From NCBI GenBank assembly GCA_015501585.1, contig JADNRY010000017.1, positions 310,001 to 374,000 on the forward strand: a stretch of DNA of 64,000 bases, written 5' to 3'. A program made the translations under genes and the position numbers. Shown piece by piece: positions 1 through 15,008 of this stretch (positions within the stretch are counted from its first letter, which is position 1; each line of letters opens with the position of its first letter). Below the pieces are notes generated by a model. That model saw only the letters and a list, made by a program, of their open reading frames with translations. It made no database searches and was not told where the DNA came from. This DNA comes from Rhodocollybia butyracea (lineage: Eukaryota; Basidiomycota; Agaricomycetes; Agaricales; Omphalotaceae).

Positions 1-996
1 GATGATACCTAGAGCTAGCTGTCTTTGACAACGGTATAGTCCGGTGATACGAGAATAAGTGGCGAAGGAAGAAGTACTTAAAGGAGACGTCAAAGCGGAA
101 AGAAACTCAGAAGAACAAATTGAGTGTTGGTTGAGTGCATATGAGTGCTTCAACGCTTAGGTGTTCTATTCACGATCGGTACATCCTACAAAGGCCTGGA
201 AGGCGTATATTGATTCTCCAAGATTCACTATCCAATGGGCCTAGATATGCAAACACTGATTGATTGACGGACAGGCTCACTCATCAAAGCTTCCTTCAGC
301 TCAAATTCACGTATGTATCTATATCGATAAGATATCTTTAGTTCCTCTCGCCGTTTGAATCTCAGAGAACACCTGGATCTTAGGTTACGTCAGGTCCTCA
401 CTGCGCTCTCATTTTTTTCGCGGGTACTTACCATAGGGTACCATGAGTAAGATCAATATGAGCCGCATGGCCTTGACAGTGACCTTGCTTTCCAGTAGCC
501 TGACTAACCCTCTTGTAGTAGCGAAGAAGCGTCGGTCGTTAGCAACTTTCTTGGCACCCTCAAAATGTAGCTGCAAGCACCTTGAACAACGCCTTTCCTC
601 ATAGTAATAGGCTTATGCATAATGCCTCGCCTCACGTCTATTGCTCATCAAATCTGTCCGAGCCCCTCCTTAAGTTTGTATTCTATACACAATTCCCTAC
701 CTTTCACCACTTTTACCTAGTACACTTGCCACCGCTCACCTGTCTACAACCGGTCATGGTAATAAGCGAAGATAAGTGGGCAATGGTACATGTGTCAGGG
801 CACTTTTCGCGTCCGACCCCCGCATGCCCAGCCCAGATGTATGTATGTCTACTTGCGTAATTAACATATTCCGATTTCTGTCGCGTAAACTCGATTGCCC
901 TAATGAACTGAGCAGCACTCCACTTGGATTGGCAGATTGCAGGACGGAAGAACAAGAACTGCGTCTCAAGATTCCTCAAGATGGGGGATTACTTAC
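1..996. other. Intergenic, no gene seen
   Basis: Short open frames on both strands here show no domain, signal peptide or convincing splice structure. The last part, from about 960, resembles the sequence upstream of the second lipase, so the tandem duplication probably begins here. The left edge of the window may cut off upstream regulatory sequence or another gene. Confidence 0.5.
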
Positions 997-1003
997 TATA
1001 AAT
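997..1003 (+). promoter_or_regulatory. TATA box of lipase copy 1
   Basis: TATAAAT lies 38 bp before the lipase ATG. The same element in nearly the same context precedes lipase copy 2, so the promoter core was copied with the gene. Confidence 0.6.
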
Positions 1004-1040
1004 GTGAGGAACTTAGTTCGACTGATTTTTTGTAGCCCTC

Positions 1041-2634
1041 ATGATTTCTCAGGCTCTCCTCTCTGTCTTCGCTTTGGTATTCTCCCTCGTGTCTGCGTTC
1101 CCTGCGCCAGTTCAAGTGCGTCAAGCGCCGATTACAACGCTGTCGACTGATCAGATCGATGCGTTCACGCCGTATACGTTCTTTGCCAAAACTGGTCGGT
1201 CATCCTCTCTACATAGTTTTACTCTGTGTTGGCTCATACGCTTACTTACAGCATACTGTTCTCCTTCTACAACAATGTCGTGGACATGCGGAGGTATATG
1301 CACATATTCCCGCCCTCTTCATGAAAGCAAACTAACTAATCTTAATAGCCAGCTGCAATGCAAATCCAGGCTTCATACCAGTCGCAGCTGGGGGCGATGG
1401 CTCCGACACACAGTTTTATTTTGTAGGGTACGATCCTTCGCTAGGTAATCAAATGAATGCACTTTACAGCAAGAATGGCCTACTGATCCCTTCAACCACT
1501 AGAAACGGTCATCGTCTCTCATCAAGGAAGTGATTTTGCAAAGATGTAAGTGATAATGGATAATCTGCTGTGCGTTTCTCATCTCCTACGTACGTCAAAC
1601 AGTTTACCCCTTCTCACGGATCTCGACCTTTTCGTTCGTTGTTCCCCTCTCGTCGGGAAGCATTTGCTCAACCGTGTTTTCAGCTCACACCAATTAATCC
1701 TTCTTTGTTCCACGGAGTAAGCTCGAGTGTTGAAGTTCACAGCGGATTTGGAGCTGAACAGGCCAAGTGAGAGGGTTTTGTTCAGTGTCTAGTACAGTAT
1801 TGACTCGTATGTCAGGACTGCGCCTGCCATCTTAGCGGCTGTTCAGGAAGCCATGAGTAAATACGGCACAAACTCGGTCACGACCATGGTCATTCGTTAG
1901 GTCGAACATGTTTCTCTTCTCTTCCCTAGTGTGTAGCTGACCTGTGATCTTTTAGGCGCTGCCCTTTCTCTTCTCGATGCTCTGTTCTTGAAAGTTCAAA
2001 TTCCTTCGGCATCTGTGAGCTACGTTGGGTATGGTTTACCTCATGTAGGCGTCCAACCAAAAGCAATATGTCGCAATATGTCACTTAACGTTGGGTCTCT
2101 TACAGGTCGGGAACCAAGCCTTTGCAAACCTCATCGACTCGACTCTACCCGACCTTGTGACTCACATAGATAACAAGTTGGTTACTCGCTCGAAGATTTA
2201 ACAACCATCTAACCGTTTTTCTTCGTAAAAATAGAGAAGATCCAGTCCCTATCCTTCCTGGTATGTAAACACTACCAATTTCTTTCGTCGTACGTCACTC
2301 GCTCATGGAAATACTATATGCAGGTAAATTTTTAGGATATGTTCACCCGAGTGGCGAAAAACATATCATGGATAGTAATGCTTGGGTTGCGTGTCCGGGT
2401 AAGTGTTTCTTGTCTTGAAAGCCTCCGTCCTTTCCAAGCCATCACCAATGCTTACGTTCCGATTAGGACAAGATAACCCCAGTACAGAGTGTACCACTGG
2501 GGATGTGCCTAACATCTTCGATGGGAAAAGCAGTAACCATGATGGTGAGCCTCTATATAAAAACTACATGGAGCATGCTCTAATTCTTTTCCTTTGCAGG
2601 TCCTTATAACGGCATTACGATGGGAGTATGTTAG
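1041..2634 (+). pseudogene. Secreted class 3 lipase, frameshifted
   Basis: A fungal lipase of the class 3 (Rhizomucor-type) family, which would hydrolyse triglycerides outside the cell. The first exon gives a signal peptide (MISQALLSVFALVFSLVSA). Later exons match copy 2 throughout: YCSPSTTMSWTCG, VPVAAGGDGSDTQFYFVGYDP, VIVSHQG, LTPINPSLF, VHSGF, a DPVPILPG stretch carrying the likely catalytic Asp, and NHDGPYNGITMGVC carrying the likely catalytic His. About 13 short exons are needed. At 1885-1888 the sequence reads ACCATGGT where copy 2 reads ACCACAGGT. The lost base shifts the frame just before the catalytic serine, turning T-G-H-S-L-G into a run that ends at a TAG. No pair of splice sites repairs it. 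All other exons stay open, so the break is recent or a sequencing error. It faces GMC A tail to tail, 304 bp apart. Confidence 0.8.
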
Positions 2635-2938
2635 ATTCTGAACTGTTTTCTGTCTTACTTTTGTAATAGTGTACCCGAATGTTATACCAAGAATGTGCTA
2701 CAAAGGATGTGTGTTGACGAGGTTGTTTAGTAGCCTTCGGCCGCTCAACATTGTCGAATGTGCATAAACTCTGGTATTCCACTTGCTTGGCATCTAAAAG
2801 TCGACTACCTGAGGTGGGCCTCCACAAGGGTTCAGTAGATTTATTGTTGTGTAGGATGTTTATGTTGTCCAGCGTGAACGCACTTACAAAACATCTTGAT
2901 TAGATGTCCAAAACCTTCGACGTACACATTTATCTGAA

Positions 2939-5884
2939 TTATTGGGGGACAAAGACACCCTTTATGATATCTGCCGCCATTTCAGCAATAATATACGCTG
3001 TAGCTATGATAGTGGAGGAGAATTATATCATCTATTTTTCGTCAAGTACCAAGCAATGACATACCTTGAGTATGCGCTGAAAACTGCAGTGGAACAATAG
3101 ATAGATCGACTACGCGTATGTTTTTTGTTCCGTAAACTTTCAGCTTTGGGTCAACCACACCGTTCTTGTCTTTGGGAAGCATCGATAGAGATCCGACCGT
3201 ATCTAGTACAGCTGTGAGATATTCAGTTTAAGGAGCGTTGAACGATACTTACGCCATGCGGTAGTAAACGATTGCTTGAGCCAGTCTGGAACGCAACACA
3301 AATGGGAATTTAGACGTTTGCTAAAGGTCTAGGAACGCACTAGCAATCTGCTCGTCAGTCTCCACTTCAGGACCAGGATTGAGCTCCATGGTAGCTGGGT
3401 CTGGGAACACGAACGTAAACTATGTTGATTATCTTAAGGAGAGAGTGCCTACCATCTGAAATAATATCCTTCAAAGGCGACATTTTGGCTATTTCCCGAA
3501 TATACTTGAACTCTCTGATGCATATCTGAAGGTCTACAGTGCACGGTCAGCTCTTCGGAAAAGCGAACGAACAATTGGACGATACAGACCTATATCACGT
3601 TCAAAGTAGTGCGGGTCTATCGCTAAACGATCGCGAGGGTTACTGGATGTACTATGTATAGTGCCTCGAGAAAAGTTGTGATTCGAGAAGCCATATATTG
3701 TAAAGTACTTCTTTCCCGGTTGAGGATGATCTATTTCAAGATAAGACTCGGCCAAAAGTAGCTGCCAGACTGTGGAAAACTCACTCGGTCCTGGAGAAGC
3801 ACCAGATCTACCCGATATTTCACAATCGAGAGCATTTGCGCGGTTATATTCAAGCTGCAGTTCGTATTGTTCTGCTAGTCCTGGTGGATACTTGTTTTGC
3901 TGTATATCCTGACGGATTCTAGCTTCTTCAGCAGCATACAACATCGAAGCGTCCGGTGTAATCGTCTTGAGAGGCATGAAGGCGATGTTGACCATACCAG
4001 TTGTGTATATGCCTTGGCCTTCCGAGCTACAGTAATCTATCAATTCCCAATTAGCTTGCATTCGGTTAGGAAAATACTTACTAGAGCTTAATATGCTTTT
4101 CTCTTTCGGCGTCATTTGTAAAAGGTCGTACGTGTCTTCAGAATAGTCATCCCTGAGCTCTGTATGGTGATATTCGGAGGCAATAACTTCTGACAGTACT
4201 CTGCCACTTACTGAACGAACAACCAAAAAACTGATGCTCTTGTACATTTTCACCGACACCATCAAGAGGGATCTTAACCTCCACTCCGATTTTCGACAAT
4301 ACATCTGGTCTTCCGATACCCGATAGTTCAAGAATTTGAGGAGATTTAAGCGACCTGCATACTAGTTAGCGGATTTTCCGTGTCTATGCGATACTAACCC
4401 TGCAGAGAGAATCACTTCTCTTCGTACATGAGCCTGATATAAATCCGTAGAGCTATTATAGCTGAATTCGACACCAGTGGCTTCCAGATCATTATCGGAC
4501 TTGGAACAATTTGAAGAAAGGACCTTTGATACTTGTGCGCCGATCAGGATGCATAAGTTGGGTCTCTGCAAGGCGCATGCTTGGACAGCCTGTCTTGAAT
4601 GAGCAAAGGGATCAGGCGAGGACGCATATACTCACAGTAACGGCGGAAGTCCGTGAATTCAAGGTCGGGTGGACAGTGTTCAAAACCAGGTAAGTTCCTT
4701 CAGTCTAGAAATCACTAATTAACCTATGATGTCCAGGCCACGGAGTAGTATTGTGTCAATACGCACATCGCCTCCATACTAGAGAGGCACAATATTGGGA
4801 CAGTCGATAGGTCGGAAAAGAATAGAACACATACGGGCGCCCGAGACCTATTTAAACCCATATTCAACAACGTCTATCAAGTGATGATATCTTGTGAGAT
4901 AGCTATATGTGCTGAAAGTGATAGAGAAGCTCGCCTGATCCATCTTGATATCCGCATCGAGTATTAGGCGAGGGTGAGTAATGTGTAAAGGACCTACAAA
5001 AAGCATAGTGAATCATCCGGCCTCGATAACACCGACTCGGAAGAGTTCCACCTTCTCCCTGAGTCTTGGTATCACTCCAGACATTGAGAGCTTCCGTGGG
5101 TACAGAGGGATTTATACTTGGGTCCAGAGGAGTGTAACTGAAGGAACTTCAGCATCGCGGATGGTTATCGGAGCGAGATCTTACGTTACAGGACGAGTCG
5201 AGTATTTCTGATAATTTCTATGGTTCCAGCCTGGATTGCCGAGCTTTTCCCAATCTGGAGTCGAGGTAAGTGCCCGATGAGAGTAAAAGCCAAGCCACCC
5301 ACTATCAATGTCCTCCTTGGGTGGAAGCGTCCAAAAGGCAAAGTTCATCGCAGAGCTTCCTCCCAGGCCCTTCCCGCTGTCGTATAGAACAGTGCTTTAG
5401 TAACCTCAAGCAGTGAGCTTCACGGTTAAACCCACCGACTCCAGAGGTACTCCATGTTGTTGCAAAAATTTTGAGGGACCTGCGATAAGCTTAATTATTG
5501 CGGGTTCATGGTGTGAGGATGCAACCGACCGTCGTGAAGGCCCAATCGTATTCCGGATTGGTAAACTGCATCCCATACTGACCAGGACGAGCTGTTACAA
5601 CGATGTTTGTGTTGTTTTAGTAGCGGGATCTGTCGAAGAACACGAACGCAGACACACTGATTAGAGGATGATCACCATCAAGGTGTGAATTTCCCGCTTC
5701 TAGCACAAGAATAGACCATGCTGGATTTTCTGACAAGCGAGAAGCCAGAGTGAGGCCTGCAGTCTAGAACATATGCAGTAGTCCAATGGGCAATCTAGTA
5801 TCGATTGGGTATACATACCCCACCACCTATGATAATATAGTCGAAAGTTCGATTCGCGACTAGGTCTGCTGATACTAAGGGCAT
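2939..5884 (-). CDS. GMC oxidoreductase A (aryl-alcohol-oxidase-like)
   Basis: An FAD flavoenzyme of the glucose-methanol-choline family, probably oxidising alcohols with release of H2O2. From the N-terminus: [22 protein letters not shown], spliced to [16 protein letters not shown] and LVLEAG (the dinucleotide-binding fold); then YLWSRGKGLGG with SSAMNF (second GMC signature); [45 protein letters not shown]; and finally [20 protein letters not shown] and [17 protein letters not shown]. The two histidines in WHTVG and AHTQ fit the catalytic pair of the family. The end is [11 protein letters not shown]. More than ten introns are needed, and I checked only some junctions. There is no clear signal peptide before the FAD motif, so the protein may be intracellular or exported another way. 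It shares a 3' intergenic region with lipase copy 1. Confidence 0.85.
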
Positions 5885-6489
5885 TTTCGAGTTTCTTGAG
5901 GTTGTGGGATGGAGGAAAGAAGGAAGGGAGGGAGGATTTATTACACATGGCCCCAGAGTTAATCGGACGTGGCGATTGTGCTTCGGTGCTTTTATGTAAC
6001 CAAGGATTAATATCCGATAAGAGTCTCGACATTTAAGTACATGACAATGCAAATGTCCTTCCGAGTTCCGACTGACAACACGCGTAGAAGTTTACTTAGC
6101 ATCCTGGGTCCAAAAACGGTCAGAGATTGAAGTGGTCAGAAAGCGAAGCGCTCAGCACGACCATGAGACCACAAAGATGTTGATACATATCGAACAGCCG
6201 CTGAAAAATGGGAGCCAAAAATCCTCAAAGATCAGCTGAAGTAGACGGCGAAGTCGGAAGAAGTGACAGACTACAGCGCGCTAGCATTGAGCAACCTGCG
6301 CGAACACGTGATAAGACGCGCTTAAGCCTTACATTGTCAACGTTCAACTAGTTTCAAAGCCACTTTAGTGGACAGCTACATTTTTGGGATATCAAGGGCG
6401 AGGAAGGAGTAGTGTTATCGAGAAACTACCGAGACACCTGGCGGAGGATAAGTCATTAATGTGTGGTGTTGTGTAGCTTGGGATGCCCT
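5885..6489. other. Upstream region of GMC A
   Basis: Noncoding stretch between the GMC A start and the F-box stop. Much of it is similar to 13300-13790, so it belongs to the duplicated unit. A sequence CTTTTATG near 5990 could be a weak minus-strand TATA-like element, but this is not firm. No gene is seen. Confidence 0.45.
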
Positions 6490-8166
6490 TCAGAAACCAT
6501 CTGTACGCGCACGCCATGCAATTAAAGTCATTTCTTCACTGGCGTCTGGTTCAGAGGAGCATTGTTCGTCGTCGTCGTCGTCGTCCTTCTCTTCCTCTTT
6601 GTCGTCGTCGTCTTCCTCCTCCTCCTCCTCCTCCTCCTCCTCTTCGTCGTCGTCGTCGTCGTCCTCTTCGTCGTCGTGCTCCTCCTCTTCGTCCTCCTCG
6701 TCCCGCTCTGACTTTGAGTCTGAGTTCCAACTTGAACCATCGGAAGAAAAGTCAAGCTCATCTTCCGAGTCATAATCGCTCAAAGCACGTCTATCCGCAG
6801 AGCTTGAGCCCGAGAGCGCAAAGGCGTCACATCTGATATCAACACCTGGAAAGTTGAACCGACCTTCATCCATAGTCGGAGGCAACAGGACATATATCAG
6901 AGGGAGCTTGAGTAGATCAAAGTCGAGTAAGCGGTAGCACTGTAACTTGGGAAATCGGGCTTTGCGCTCTTCGCTTGAAGAAAGGACGGATGTCCTGTCC
7001 AACGGTACATAACCCGATTCTACGCCGAGAAAGCAGTCAAGCCAGTGGACCTGTGGGGCTGAAATATCAAGGAAGAGAGGGATGATAAGGTGGCGCAGGT
7101 CCGAGAGTTTAGCAATCACTTCCTGAGCAGCATATTCCACCCCTGCGGAATCTTTGCGTGGCCAACAATAAAGAAGTAAAGTGGAGAGTGCTTTTCCGTG
7201 AGCAGCGATAAACGCAACACTGGCCTGCAGCATTGCTTTGAGAAGTGTCGAGTCCTGAAACTGACTTGGACGCAAGCAAGCCAACGTTTTCAAAGCGGGA
7301 AATTCCCAACACTGAGTAATAAACGCAATAGCAAGTGGATTCAGGTGATATTGGAAGACTCGCAGTAGAGGAAACTGCAGGTGTTGTGAGTGTTTAACTG
7401 GTTCATCCATAGTTGGACTACCAGAACGGATGATCAACAACTCCAAGCGTTCAGAAAACAAGTGCATGTTATTCACAACCTCTGCAAAAGGAATACTGTA
7501 AGAAACATTGACTTCTAGTTGGTCAGTATACTGCGGGCAATGCGGGGCATAACACAAGACAGCAAGTCAAGGTACTGGTACAGGAATGATTCCTCGAAGG
7601 AGAAACGCTGAATTTTCGAACATAGATCCCCTGATGATTCGATTAGGCCTTGGACCAGAGACAAATGGGTTGATGGGACGCAGCAAGAGAGGCGAAGGGA
7701 AAATACATGCTCAGCAAGCAAAGGGTTCTTGCGTAACGCTGAGATCAGCGCGCAAAACTGCCCTATTGAATAGATTGCGATGTCCCTAAATAGAAGACTA
7801 ATTCCTGCCTCATACCAGTCCTTACAGACTGATATGAGCTGGAGTTTTGTCTTTGTACTGAGATTCCATGCAGATTGTGGCCTGAAGTCCGGTACAACAA
7901 GCGTTCTGGGAACCGTTGCGCGTAGAAATATCAAGTGAAGAATTTCCCAAGGAAGATGAGGTGACTGAGGGCAACGATGAGTTAGTTGGGTCTTTGAGTC
8001 AGTTGGACTGGCTCACCGGCGTTGGCAGTAAGAGACTCGTTAATCTTCTATTTTCGGTTAACAAACGATCATTTTCCGTTTTCAAACCACTGATTTCCTT
8101 CTTTAACTCTTCGATTTCTGCTTTGAAGGTAGCATCTGGTTCAGATGGATTTGAGTTGCAAGACAT
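6490..8166 (-). CDS. F-box protein with poly-acidic tail
   Basis: A probable SCF substrate adaptor of about 510 residues in three exons. Exon 1 starts MSCNSNPSEPDATF and has a heptad-like segment (EIEELKKEISGLKTENDRLL). A 52-nt intron (GTGAGC...CTAAC...CAG) joins it to SPHLPWEILHLIFLRATVP, the F-box core, with LQLISVCKDWYEAGISLLFRDI after it. A second intron near 7500-7563, with GTCTTG and TTACAG ends, fits best to reach IPFAEVVNNMHLFSERLELLIIRS and leucine-rich sequence. The C-terminus, after about residue 420, is almost pure Asp/Glu (about 70 residues), closing with EMTLIAWRARTDGF. The substrate is unknown. The gene sits between the two lipase/GMC units and is not part of the duplication. 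The position of intron 2 is the least certain point. Confidence 0.7.
6568..6716. repeat. Trinucleotide microsatellite in F-box gene
   Basis: GTC/CTC-type triplets dominate on the plus strand (GTCGTC, CTCCTC, TTCGTC). They are read on the minus strand as GAC, GAG and GAA codons, which gives the acidic tail. Slippage here would change tail length without shifting the frame. Confidence 0.9.
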
Positions 8167-8347
8167 GGCACTGCCGCTTATATAATTACCGATCTGATCT
8201 CCATCTTGATAAGCGCCTACGACATCGGAAGTACCATTTTCGTTAAGTCCATCTAGTGCCTATCTTTGAAGCTACGTCCTGTGACTGAAGTACTGAAGAT
8301 GGATGTAGTAGTGCATCAGGATTCACATGTAGAAGCTCAGTACGGAC

Positions 8348-8354
8348 TATAAAT
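8348..8354 (+). promoter_or_regulatory. TATA box of lipase copy 2
   Basis: TATAAAT lies 50 bp before the chosen ATG at 8404, in the same context as the element of copy 1. An upstream in-frame codon at 8365 is closer to the TATA box and would spoil the signal peptide, so 8404 is preferred. Confidence 0.6.
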
Positions 8355-8403
8355 GTGAAGAATCTTGTTTAACCAACTGTCTGTGTCACTGTTTGAAGCA
8401 ACC

Positions 8404-10001
8404 ATGGTCGCTCTAACCCTCCTCACTGTCCTCACCTTGGTATTCTCGCTTGTTTCTGCATCCCCTACTCCGGTTCAAGCGCGTCAGGCGATCACAACGC
8501 TATCGGCTAATCAGATTAACGAGTTCACCCCGTACTCGTTCTTTGCCAGCGCAGGTCAGTCATCTCTCTGCATAGTCTCGCCCCATGTCGGCTCATACGC
8601 CTGCTTACAGGATACTGCTCTCCTTCTACAACGATATCGTGGACATGCGGAGGTATGTGCTCATATTTCCGCCCCGTTCATGTGAACAAACTAACACTGA
8701 TCTTAATAGCCATTTGCAAAGCGAATCAAGGGTTCGTACCAGTCGCGGCAGGGGGCGATGGCACCGACACACAGTTCTATTTTGTAGGATATGATCCTTT
8801 CCTAAGTAATCAAGTCCACCTTAGTGCGAGATAATGGCTTGCTTATACGTTCAACCACTAGATAAGGTCATCGTCTCACATCAGGGGACTGATCCCACGC
8901 AGATGTAAGTGATAATCCCCTCTGCAATTCCCATCTTATCTCCTGCATTGAGCAGTGAAAACGCCCTTACAGATCTCAACTTTTTTGTTCGTTATTATGC
9001 CTAGGATCTGGATACGAGCGTATACTCAACTGGGTTTTCAGCTCACACCGATTAATAGTTCCTTGTTTACTGGAGTAGGTCCGATTGTACAGGTTCACAG
9101 CGGATTTGCAGCTGAACAGGCCTTGTAAATTGAGAGCCTTGCTTGGCGTCCACAGTACTAACTTCTATGTCAGGACTGCACCTACCATCTTAGCGGCAGT
9201 TAAGAAAACCATGGCTATGTTTGGTACAGGTTCGGTCACGACCACAGGTCATTCGTTAGGTCCGACATGTGGTTTCTTCATTCCCAAATATGTAGTTGAC
9301 CCGGATTTCGTAGGCGCTGCCCTTTCTCTTCTCGATGCTCTGTACTTGAGACTTCAACTTCCTACGGCGTCTGTGAGCTTTATTGGGTACGGTTTACCTC
9401 GGGTAAGTGCCCAACTGAAAACAATATACGACACTTAACTCTGCGTCTTTTACAGGTCGGGAACCCAGACTTTGCAGACCTCATCGATTCATTTTTGGCC
9501 GGCTCTGTGACCCATATAAATAACAAGTTGGTTCCTCGCTCGAGCATCATACAAGTCCCTATCTAACCTTTATCCCCCTCTGCAAAAATAGAGAAGATCC
9601 AATCCCGATTCTTCCTGGTATGTCTTTCTTCCAAATTCTTTCGTTATCCGGAGCGTTCCTCACTCGTGGAAATACTATGTGCAGGTGAATTTTTAGGATT
9701 CGCTCACCCGAGCGGCGAGAACCATATTATGGATAATAATGCTTGGGTTGCCTGTCCGGGTAAGCGTGTCTGTTCTAGAAAGCTTCCATCCTTTCCGAGT
9801 CATTGCTACTGTTTACGTTCCAACTAGGGCAAGACAACCCCAGTACCGAATGTAGCACTGGCGCTGTGCCTACCATCTTCTCAGGAAATATCAGTGACCA
9901 TATTGGTGAGGCTCTTTATAAAACTACACGCAGCGTGTTCTAATTATCGATTCTTTTTCTTTGCAGGTCCTTATAACGGCGTTACGATGGGAGTATGTTA
10001 G
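8404..10001 (+). CDS. Secreted class 3 lipase, intact copy
   Basis: Extracellular triacylglycerol lipase. The start MVALTLLTVLTLVFSLVSAS is a good signal peptide, followed by a short propeptide ending in QAR. About 13 exons can be joined without a stop. They include YCSPSTTISWTCG, FVPVAAGGDGTDTQFYFVGY, VIVSHQGTDPTQ, LTPINSSLFTGV, VHSGFAAEQAL, then TTTGHSL spliced to GAALSLLDAL, which rebuilds the nucleophile elbow GHSLG (Ser codon 9253-9255) across an intron of about 53 nt. GYGLPR is spliced to VGNPDFADLID; DPIPILPG carries the probable catalytic Asp, and SDHIGPYNGVTMGVC the probable His. The stop is TAG at 9999-10001. It is convergent with GMC B, whose stop lies 317 bp away. Exon ends were set by eye, and the donor before LTPINSS (GTTCGT) is weak. 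Confidence 0.85.
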
Positions 10002-10318
10002 AACCTGAATTGTTTTCTGTATTAGAACTGCTTTGTAATGGCTATTAAATCCTAGGGTACCGGAATGTTTGTAAAAAGACTGTTCGTTCGACGTTCCTAG
10101 ATGAGATTAGGTTCTTTAAGCGGGCTTGAGAAGTTTAGCTGCTAGTAGCAACCTCGTAGCCTTCGGCCGCTCGACGTCATCTAATATCTCTTGCAAGTTG
10201 TCATTAGGCCCTGAGGTGAGGCTTCACCGCAAGGGTTCAGTAACAGTCAGTTGATTCATTGTCATGTAGGACATCTATATTTTCCAGCAGGAGCGCGTTT
10301 GCAAAACATCTTAAATTA

Positions 10319-13298
<2,980 letters not shown>

Positions 13299-14961
13299 TT
13301 CAGTGTTTCCTGAGTTCAACGTTCAGCTGTAGGAGGAAGACGCAGCAATTGTACTTTTCAGATTCGTTTTTATTGCATTGTGGTTTTATGTAACCGAATA
13401 TTATTCTCCGAGAAGAAACTTGACATGACAGTGCCCTTTGAAAACACGCGTAGTTAGAGTAAAAGTTCCGTTGTGCCGCTAGCGCAGGTACGCAGGTCAG
13501 GGTCACCAAATTGAAACGGCCAGAAAGCGGAGTCAGCGCAACCAGGAAATGTTGATATCGACCCGCTGCTGTTAAAAATTCTTACTATAGCCAAGGCCCA
13601 AAATCAGCTGTGGCGTGACAGCGCATTAGCACGTGATGATACGGCTGCCATTGTTGCCGCTTGTGGTTCAACTCGAGCTTACCACAATGCCCATAGTGGA
13701 CAACCACATCTTGGGGATATCTATATCAAGGGCAAGGAAAGAGGCACTATGTTATCTAGACACACTCTCCAAATCACGCTGAAGGAGATCTACTCTGCAC
13801 CTAAGGTATCTGTTATTTCTCATTCGTGCACACTAGAAGGTGACGAGCCCGTGGATGAGGGCGCAGTAATGATCACGGAATGGTTCCACAGAATATCGAT
13901 GCGATGCTACAAACGCGAGAGAGACGCGTATAGGAATCCGTAATCTCAAAAGTCTTTACCTTCGGCTATCTCAATCTCCCAGAGCACCCAGTCAATCTTC
14001 CTCTCGTTATCCTTGAATATATATCCGACTCGGGTTCAGTTACTCGAGCTATCGATGTCATGGTCTCATCTCGGTCTGCCTCCGAATCTGGCCACCCCAA
14101 TTGAACCGGGAACACCCCTGCCTCTGTCGACAACACTAATGTAGGCGCGCGTCGTCATTGAGGCCACAAATTGGATCCGAAGTCGAGAATTGATGTTTCT
14201 GTCCAAGATGTAGACAGTCTTACAGAGCATGGCGTAATTGTCACAATCCAGCATCTTTGACCGTTACGCCAAAACGGCAGTATAAACACAAACTATGTGT
14301 TCAGCCTCTGGATTGTATATAAGCACAACTTGACGGTTCAAGCGTGGTAAGCCACGGTAGGCTTACAGTAATACATCATACAGACTGGAACTTCAACGAC
14401 ATCCTGCTCGCCCCACATTCTTTCCCGCAACGAGCGATGTTGATTGCTTCTGGGTTTGCCATGCTTAAGCAAACCCAAGAAGCGAAAAGTATCGCGCCAA
14501 TGAAACAATAAATACTTCATACGATGGCAGTTGAAGTGGTATTGAATGAAATCTAGTTCAGATCACTTACCTATTTCCGATTAAGTATCTGTTCTCATGT
14601 TCTCATGTTCTCCAAGGTATTAATGGATAGTTTGCAGAGTCCAATCCAAGTACCATTACTGAAGAGGGTTATGGGGCCATACTTCTGCACGCGGTTGTAT
14701 TACCACTGAAGTCGCTAGCCCTCAACAAGTTTGATGGGTTACCCAGATCTCTAGCATTGGACATGGTACGAATGAACCAAACGCGTGAGGTCAAAGCTCC
14801 CAGTCAGCTGCCGGCCTGAAGACTTCAACGTTTTTTCTTTATTCATATTCCTGTTCTAAAATTACTCACCAAAACTCCTTAGTAAAAAAGACTACAGTAA
14901 TCTCGGAAATAAAGATCGACGAACCTTGCCGAGCAGACTCGTCACTCTGTCAATTCCAGTA
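13299..14961. other. Intergenic with possible gene remnant
   Basis: The first 500 bp match the upstream region of GMC A. Between about 13749 and 14100 the plus strand has coding-like pieces in different frames, such as DEPVDEGAVMITEWFHRI and FTFGYLNLPEHPVNLPLVIL, the latter ending in a stop at about 14103. They could not be joined with good splice sites or assigned to a family, so this may be a decayed gene. From 14110 to 14960 nothing recognisable is seen. Confidence 0.35.
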
Positions 14962-14968
14962 TATAAAA
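14962..14968 (+). promoter_or_regulatory. TATA box of the SDR gene
   Basis: TATAAAA within CCAGTATATAAAACA lies 40 bp before the SDR start codon. Confidence 0.55.
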
Positions 14969-15008
14969 CACTGAGACCAAAGCATATATTAAGTATACCT
15001 GCACCGTC

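Larger units (their letters stand above)
960..6480. repeat. Segmental duplication unit 1 (lipase + GMC A)
   Basis: This block and the one at about 8310-13790 hold the same convergent pair, a plus-strand lipase and a minus-strand GMC oxidoreductase. Lipase starts are 7363 bp apart and GMC starts 7414 bp apart. Similarity runs beyond the GMC 5' end into upstream DNA, where both copies share blocks such as an AACACGTGAT-like stretch and GGGATATCAAGGGC-like motifs near 6390 and 13720. The exact edges were judged by eye. Confidence 0.75.

Noticed and set aside
6461..6775. Plus-strand poly-Ser open frame
   Set aside because: It is the antisense shadow of the Asp/Glu tract of the F-box gene.
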